Assembly: GCA_039918615.1 (NCBI GenBank)
Contig: JBDSHG010000014.1
Span: forward strand, 1-35,733
Reading direction: 5' to 3'
DNA length: 35,733 nucleotides
From: FEN-1250 sp039918615
GTDB lineage: Bacteria > Gemmatimonadota > Gemmatimonadetes > Gemmatimonadales > Gemmatimonadaceae
This document shows positions 31,359 to 35,733 of this stretch, piece after piece. The translations under genes were made by a program, and so were the position numbers. How positions within the stretch are numbered: position 1 is the first letter of the stretch; each line of letters starts with the position of its first letter. The notes below the pieces were generated by a model. It saw only the letters and a program-made list of their open reading frames with translations, was not told the DNA's origin and searched no databases.

Positions 31359-32726
31359 TCAGGAGCCACGCTTTCCGAGCGTGGCAGAAAGCGCGAGCCG
31401 TGAGCCCGCGCGCATGACGACGACCTGGATGACGTCGCCGGGCTTGTGAGCGTTGATCGCATCGGTGTAATCGTAGATGTCCTTCACGGTCTTGCCGCCG
31501 AATTCGACTATTATGTCGCCGGCGTGCACGCCGGCCTTGTCGGCCGGACTGCCGGCGGTGACGCCGGCGAGCTTCACGCCGGGCGCGTCCGAGGATCCCA
31601 TGTCGGGGACCGATCCGAAGTACGTGCCCTTCCCCGGTCCGCCGCCCGTCATTTTCGGCGGTGGCGCGGAGGAGCGTACGTACGTCAGCCGCGCCGGACG
31701 ATCCGCTATGCTCCGCGCGATCCGTTCGGCGTAGTCGATCACGCGTACTTCGCCGGGGATGTTGATCTTCGAGGATACGTCGGTCGCGCGGTGATAGTCC
31801 TCGTGCATGTCGGTGAAGAAGTGCAGCACCGGCACCTTCTTTCCGTAGAACGACGCGTGGTCGGATGGACCGAAGCCGTCGCCGACGGGATCGATCGCGA
31901 GCGGCTGACCGGAGTTCGCGCTGTCGACGATGCCGCGCATCTCGGTTGCCGTTGCGGTGCCGTAGACGATCAGCTTGTCGTTCCGGAGGCGGCCGACCAT
32001 GTCGAAGTTGAGCATCGCATCGATGCTATCGACGGGAATGGGCGCGTGCTCGACGAAATATTCGGAGCCGAGGTCGCCGAGCTCCTCGCCGCTGAAGTTG
32101 ACGAAGATGATCGGGCGGCGTGCAGGGACGGCGTGGAAGCGTCGCGCAAGCTCGAGCACGGCGGCGGTTCCCGAGGCGTTGTCGTCGGCGCCGTGACGGA
32201 TCGCATCCTTCGCCTCCGGGTCGAGCGCGTCGAAGGCGGAGCGTCCGAGATGGTCGAAGTGCGCGCCGATGACGACGTACTGCGTGCGTAGCGCGGCGTC
32301 CGTGCCGGGAAGGAGCGCGACGACGTTCTGTGTCGGCAGCTCGCTGGGCAGTCCCGCGTGCGCGGCGGCTGCCGAGCGCGCGGAGAAGTACTGCAGATAC
32401 GATGCGCGTCCGAGGACGCACTCGCGCACACCGGGGCGCATCTGCGGGCAGGTGGCGGAGCGGTCGATCTTCGTGAGTCCGATCCGCGCGTACTCGCGCG
32501 CGAGATACGCAGCCGCGCTGTCGTTCCCCGGCGTGCCGGTGCCGCGTCCCTCGAGCGCATCGCTCGCCAGGTAGACGATGTCCGCGCGGATGCGCGCGGT
32601 GTCCGAGATCGCCGATGCGCTATGCGGCGCTGCGCCGGACTCTGGAGCGACGCGCGCGCCGTGACAGCCGAAAAGAAAGACGACCGCACTGGCGAAGGCC
32701 GCGCGGCGAGGGGATGCAGGAGACAT
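31359..32726 (-). CDS. M28 family metallopeptidase with C-terminal PDZ domain, lipoprotein
   Basis: 455 residues. A good lipobox, LFGC (C21), anchors it in the envelope. The M28 zinc ligands are present in order: GAHFDH (H156), GADDNASG (D181), SGEELG (E214-E215), NFDMVGR (D242) and DYHRATD (His about 309). Residues about 355-450 form a PDZ-like domain (GVKLAGVTAGSPADKAGVHA, GDIIVEFGGKTV), commonly fused to such aminopeptidases. An insert after residue 88 holds two cysteines (C93, C103). It starts the minus-strand peptide-degradation and repair operon and diverges from the ECF transporter with a 55-base gap. Confidence 0.93.
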   Translation of the reverse strand: MSPASPRRAAFASAVVFLFGCHGARVAPESGAAPHSASAISDTARIRADIVYLASDALEGRGTGTPGNDSAAAYLAREYARIGLTKIDRSATCPQMRPGVRECVLGRASYLQYFSARSAAAAHAGLPSELPTQNVVALLPGTDAALRTQYVVIGAHFDHLGRSAFDALDPEAKDAIRHGADDNASGTAAVLELARRFHAVPARRPIIFVNFSGEELGDLGSEYFVEHAPIPVDSIDAMLNFDMVGRLRNDKLIVYGTATATEMRGIVDSANSGQPLAIDPVGDGFGPSDHASFYGKKVPVLHFFTDMHEDYHRATDVSSKINIPGEVRVIDYAERIARSIADRPARLTYVRSSAPPPKMTGGGPGKGTYFGSVPDMGSSDAPGVKLAGVTAGSPADKAGVHAGDIIVEFGGKTVKDIYDYTDAINAHKPGDVIQVVVMRAGSRLALSATLGKRGS

Positions 32727-32781
32727 GCGGGGAGCGGTGGGTGTGGTGAGGAGTGCGCTGCGAGTAGTATGTTATCCGCCG

Positions 32782-33366
32782 GTGCCCCTTCCTGCCAGAC
32801 GTCCGCTCTCCACGCTCGCCCTCGCGCTCATTCCACGCGCGGTCGCGCTGAATCTCGCGCTCGGCGCGGTGGTCGGGGCGCTCAAGCTTCCCGTCTATCT
32901 CGATTCGGTGGGGACGATTCTCGTGGCGGTGCTGGCGGGGCCGTGGGCGGGAATACTCACGGGGATCGTATCGAACAGCGTGCTCGGCCTCCTCGTGTCG
33001 CCCGCGCTCTTCGCGTTCATCCCGGTGGCGATGGTGATCGGCTGGCTCGCCGGGCTGGCCGGAAAGATGGGCGCCTTCCGCTCGCTCGCGGGCTCGCTCG
33101 CGGCGGGGCTCGTGATCGGCGTCTCGGCTGCGCTCTGCTCCGCGGTGATCGTGATCGCGCTCATGGGCGGGCTCACCGCGAGCGGGACGGGGATTCTCAC
33201 GATCGCGATTCGCGCCGCATTCGGCGTGAGCGTCGACAGCGCAGCGAAGATCGCTGCGGTCGTGACCGATGCGATGGATAAGCCGCTCTCGTGTGTGCTC
33301 GTGTACCTCGTGCTCGAGCGGCTGCCGCGCCGACTCGGCGCGCGCTTCCGGGGCGCGACCGCGTGA
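32782..33366 (+). CDS. ECF transporter S component (substrate-binding membrane subunit)
   Basis: 194 residues, almost entirely hydrophobic, with five to six membrane helices. The segment LKLPVYLDSVGTILVAVLAG followed by PWAGILTGIVSNSVLGLL is characteristic of ECF-type S components, which bind a vitamin, its precursor or a metal and pass it to the T-A-A' module. The particular substrate cannot be assigned by eye. The GTG at 32782 leaves a short basic tail before helix 1; an ATG at 32725 in frame would overlap the start of the divergent M28 gene. The gene ends in GTGA shared with the T component, so S, T and A are dedicated to each other (group I). Confidence 0.82.
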   Translation: MPLPARRPLSTLALALIPRAVALNLALGAVVGALKLPVYLDSVGTILVAVLAGPWAGILTGIVSNSVLGLLVSPALFAFIPVAMVIGWLAGLAGKMGAFRSLAGSLAAGLVIGVSAALCSAVIVIALMGGLTASGTGILTIAIRAAFGVSVDSAAKIAAVVTDAMDKPLSCVLVYLVLERLPRRLGARFRGATA

Positions 33367-34127
33367 CGAGCCCGCTCGATCGCTGGAATCCGATCTCTCC
33401 ACTCGCGGGCGCGATGGCGATGGTGCTCGTCGCGTTCGTCGGCCCGCAACCGTGGACGCCTGCCGCGGTGCTGGCGGTGGCGCTCGCGATCGCGTTCATG
33501 AGCCGCATCGGATGGAAAGTCACGATGCTCACCGCGCTCGTCGTGGTGCCGACGTTCGTTCTCCTCGTGCTCCTCGACGCAGCCATTCCCAATGCCGCCG
33601 CCGAGCACGCGCGGTGGGTCCCGTCTCGCGCCGGCACGCTCGACGCGCTCGCGATCTCGCTCCGGCTCGGCGCCGCCATCGCGGCGCTCGGCGTCATCGT
33701 CGTGGGCGTCGCGCCGCGAAGGCTCACGCGCGCACTCGCGGCGCGCGGGCTCCCGTCGTGGGCGGCGTATCTGGTGATCGCGTCGCTCGAAGCCGTGCCG
33801 GACGCGCGGCGCCGCGCGGATGACGTCATCGATGCACAGCGATGCCGCGGCGTCGCGCTGGGGAAGGGGACCGGCGTACGAGGGCGGCTGCGTGCGCTCC
33901 CCGCGCTTGCGGGCCCACTCATCGTCGGGCTCGTGACGGAGTCGGAGGAGCGGGCGCTCGCGCTCGATGCGCGCGCCTTCGATGCCGGTGCACGGCGCAC
34001 GGCGCTCTCGCCGATCGCGGATCCCGTGGGTGAGCGCTGGGCGCGCCGGATCGTCTGGCTCGGGCTCGCCGGTGTGATCGCATGGCGGCTCCGGGAGTTC
34101 GTCCACTCGCTCAGCATTGCCTCGTGA
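33363..34127 (+). CDS. ecfT: ECF transporter T component (EcfT/CbiQ family)
   Basis: 254 residues. Hydrophobic N-terminal half (helices about 14-28, 33-47, 53-73, 94-116), then the cytosolic coupling helices with the two short Ala-Arg-Gly-type motifs of this family, AQRCRG (158-163) and DARAFD (202-207), each followed by a hydrophobic stretch, and a last helix near 235-245. The T subunit holds the S component and transmits ATPase movement to it. The GTG start at 33363 overlaps the S-component stop, and the stop overlaps the ATPase GTG at 34124, so all three are translated together. Confidence 0.9.
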   Translation: MTSPLDRWNPISPLAGAMAMVLVAFVGPQPWTPAAVLAVALAIAFMSRIGWKVTMLTALVVVPTFVLLVLLDAAIPNAAAEHARWVPSRAGTLDALAISLRLGAAIAALGVIVVGVAPRRLTRALAARGLPSWAAYLVIASLEAVPDARRRADDVIDAQRCRGVALGKGTGVRGRLRALPALAGPLIVGLVTESEERALALDARAFDAGARRTALSPIADPVGERWARRIVWLGLAGVIAWRLREFVHSLSIAS

Positions 34128-35593
34128 GCGCCGCCCGAATCGCGCGCCCGCTCGCGCTCTCGATGCGCATTCGCTCCATCTCGTACGAAGGCCGCGTCGC
34201 GCTCCACGACATTGCGCTCGACATCGCGCGCGGCGAGATCGTCGGCATCGCGGGGCACGTCGGCGCGGGGAAGAGCACCCTCGCTCTCGCCGCCGCCGGG
34301 CTCCTCGGCCGCACGCTCCCCGCGACGATCGACGGCACGATCACGCATCCGCTCGGCGGCCGCCCGCCCGCGTCGTTCGTCTTCGCCAACCCGTCGACGC
34401 AGCTCACGGAGCTCGGCGAAACCGTCGAGGAAGAGGTGGCGGTGGGGCCGGAGAATCAGGCGCTTCCATCGGCGGAGATCCGCGCGCGCGTCGACCGCGC
34501 ACTCACGCTCGCTGATGCCGCGCACCTCGCGTATCGAACTCCCCGCGAGCTCTCCGGCGGCGAGCTGCAGCGCGTCGCCCTCGCGTCCGCGCTCGCGCTC
34601 GACGCGCCGCTGCTGGTGCTCGATGAGCCCACCGCGCAGCTCGATCCGGAGGCCGCCGCGGCATTCGCGAACGCGATTCGAGCGCTGCGCAACGACGGCG
34701 CAGCGATTCTCATCGTCGAACAGAATCTCGAGTTGCTCGCGGCGCTCGCGGATCGCGTGCTCGTGCTCGCGGACGGCGCGGTGATCGCGAGCGGTGCGCC
34801 GCGTGACGTGCTCGGGCGCACGCCGCCGCTCGATCCGCGACTCGGCTCACTTCGCTCCGCCGCCAATGCAACCACGAAGGAACCGCGTGCGGGCAATGGG
34901 GCGCGCCCACCGCTCCTCCGCGTCGACGGACTAAGCGCCGGCTACGGCGAGCGCGTAGTGCTCGAGCATCTCTCGCTCACCGTCGGCGAGGGCGAAATCG
35001 TCGCGTGGATCGGTGAAAACGGCGCGGGGAAGAGCACGCTTGCCCGAACGGTCATGGGGCTCGTGCCGGCTCGCGCTGGCCGGATTCGAGTAGGTGAGCT
35101 GAACCTGACGGAGCTTCCGGTGCACGAGCGAGCGCGCATCGTCGGTCTCGTCTTCCAGGATCCGCGTCGCCAGCTCTTCTCGCGCACGGTGCTCGAGGAA
35201 GCCATCTTTGGGCCGCGCACGCTCGGCGCGTCACGGAGTGCGGCGCTGGCACAGGCGCGCGAGGCGCTCGCAGTGGTGGGGTTGGGCGCCATGGAGAGTG
35301 CGCATCCCGGAGATCTCGCACCGCAGCTCCAGCGGCGGCTTGCGATCGCCTCGGCGCTGGCATCGCGGCCGCGATTTCTGATGCTGGACGAGCCCACCGC
35401 AGGGCAGGATGCGGAGGGGCGGGGCCTCATTCGGGCAGCCCTCGAATTGCAGCGATCGAGGGGCGCCGCAGCGGTCATTACGCACGACCTGAATTTCGCG
35501 CAAGACGCGTGCGATCATAATGTTACGATCACCCGCCGTCATCTGTCGCATATCGGGAGAAACTCCCTCGAAACAGATTTTTCAGGCCGCTGA
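34124..35593 (+). CDS. Fused ECF transporter ATPases (EcfA-EcfA') with one degenerate ATP site
   Basis: 489 residues containing two ABC ATPase domains. Domain 1: Walker A GHVGAGKST (44-52), Q-loop position FVFANP (A88 instead of Gln), signature LSGGE (143-147), Walker B LLVLDE (163-168), switch position IVEQN (Q200 instead of His). Domain 2: Walker A GENGAGKST (297-305), Q-loop VFQDP (Q345), signature changed to LAPQL (398-402), Walker B FLMLDE (418-423), switch ITHD (H454). It powers the adjacent S and T subunits. All changed motifs belong to one of the two composite sites. The last 28 residues after DACD (NVTITRRHLSHIGRNSLE and on) do not look like the usual end of an EcfA and may come from a small frameshift. 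Confidence 0.92.
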   Translation: MSAARIARPLALSMRIRSISYEGRVALHDIALDIARGEIVGIAGHVGAGKSTLALAAAGLLGRTLPATIDGTITHPLGGRPPASFVFANPSTQLTELGETVEEEVAVGPENQALPSAEIRARVDRALTLADAAHLAYRTPRELSGGELQRVALASALALDAPLLVLDEPTAQLDPEAAAAFANAIRALRNDGAAILIVEQNLELLAALADRVLVLADGAVIASGAPRDVLGRTPPLDPRLGSLRSAANATTKEPRAGNGARPPLLRVDGLSAGYGERVVLEHLSLTVGEGEIVAWIGENGAGKSTLARTVMGLVPARAGRIRVGELNLTELPVHERARIVGLVFQDPRRQLFSRTVLEEAIFGPRTLGASRSAALAQAREALAVVGLGAMESAHPGDLAPQLQRRLAIASALASRPRFLMLDEPTAGQDAEGRGLIRAALELQRSRGAAAVITHDLNFAQDACDHNVTITRRHLSHIGRNSLETDFSGR

Positions 35594-35614
35594 CGAGGAC
35601 CCTTTCAAGCATCG

Positions 35615-35733
35615 ATGTCATACGCTCTAACCTTCGCCCGACACTTCGCCCGCCTCGTGCAAATGCTGCTCATCGAAGGAAGCGCCTTCGACAAGCAGCT
35701 GGCCACGCTGCGGTCGCTGGTGACCGTGTCGGA
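35615..35733 (+). CDS. Start of a further gene, cut by the window edge
   Basis: An open frame from ATG 35615 to the end of the window gives 39 residues beginning MSYALTFARHFARLVQ and continuing as an amphipathic helix (MLLIEGSAFDKQLATLRSLV). No stop occurs, and codon use resembles neighbouring genes. It lies 21 bases after the ATPase stop with GAGGA some 15 bases upstream, further than ideal. Too little is present to name a family. Confidence 0.5.
   Translation, partial: MSYALTFARHFARLVQMLLIEGSAFDKQLATLRSLVTVS

Noticed and set aside
32727..32781. Riboswitch ahead of the ECF transporter
   Set aside because: Only 55 bases separate the divergent genes, too little for a cobalamin, thiamine or FMN element, and no conserved pieces were seen.
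34124..35593. The fused ATPase as the missing ATPase of the MacB-like permease
   Set aside because: It is overlapped by the T component on the same strand and has the CbiO/EcfA layout, so it belongs to the ECF transporter; it is also nearly 20 kb away.
1..35733. tRNA genes, CRISPR arrays, insertion sequences, prophage or defence genes
   Set aside because: None of the expected repeats, cloverleaf arms, transposase motifs or phage-like genes were seen on either strand.

Overview
This is a GC-rich, densely coded bacterial window of about 35.7 kb. Many genes start with GTG, and neighbouring genes often overlap by 1-4 bases. The gene mix suggests a didermic soil or freshwater bacterium: two TolC-type outer-membrane proteins, many exported peptidases and amidohydrolases, a KUP potassium transporter, a CsbD protein and a rubrerythrin-CCC1 fusion. 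Gemmatimonadota would fit well, but that is inferred from gene content and codon bias, since no marker was compared. No tRNA, rRNA, CRISPR array, insertion sequence or phage gene was recognised, and no stretch over 300 bases lacks a gene.

Layout. 1-2652 (+): the end of a cysteine hydrolase, a class V aminotransferase and an exported DmpA-type aminopeptidase. 2660-4518 (-): a chemoreceptor-like protein coupled to a YcxB-like membrane protein, divergent from leuS (4609-7053, +). 7159-9917 (-): an exported D-aminoacylase-like amidohydrolase and a ferritin-like/VIT1 fusion. 9987-10595 (+): a secreted protein of unknown function. 10611-14403 (-): a lipoprotein serine hydrolase, kup and an outer-membrane protein. 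14656-14907 (+): CsbD, closed by a strong hairpin shared with the convergent efflux locus.

14980-24384 (-) is the most unusual part. Ten genes run in one direction with almost no gaps: TetR, TolC, EmrA-like adaptor, HD-domain protein, ECF sigma factor, small membrane protein in the anti-sigma position, LTxxQ-type periplasmic protein, a second TolC, MacA-like adaptor, MacB-like permease. The second half resembles the cnrYXH-cnrCBA nickel/cobalt plan (sigma, anti-sigma and periplasmic sensor ahead of an efflux pump). Here, however, the inner-membrane part is an FtsX/MacB-type permease with no ATPase in the locus. The first half has an adaptor and an outer-membrane channel but no inner-membrane pump. 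A 17-bp palindrome overlapping a good promoter lies upstream of tetR.

24540-32726 (-) holds nine same-strand genes in probably one or two transcripts: an M28 peptidase with a PDZ domain, a prolidase-like amidohydrolase, a proline iminopeptidase-like hydrolase, two unknown proteins, PolX, endonuclease III with a lysine-rich tail, a cyclophilin and a 50-residue membrane protein missed by ordinary length cut-offs, ending at a textbook terminator. 32782-35593 (+) is a complete group I ECF vitamin/metal transporter (S, T and fused A-A'), the three genes overlapping by 4 bases each. In the fused ATPase, three separate motif losses all fall in the same ATP site. A further gene begins at about 35615 and runs out of the window.
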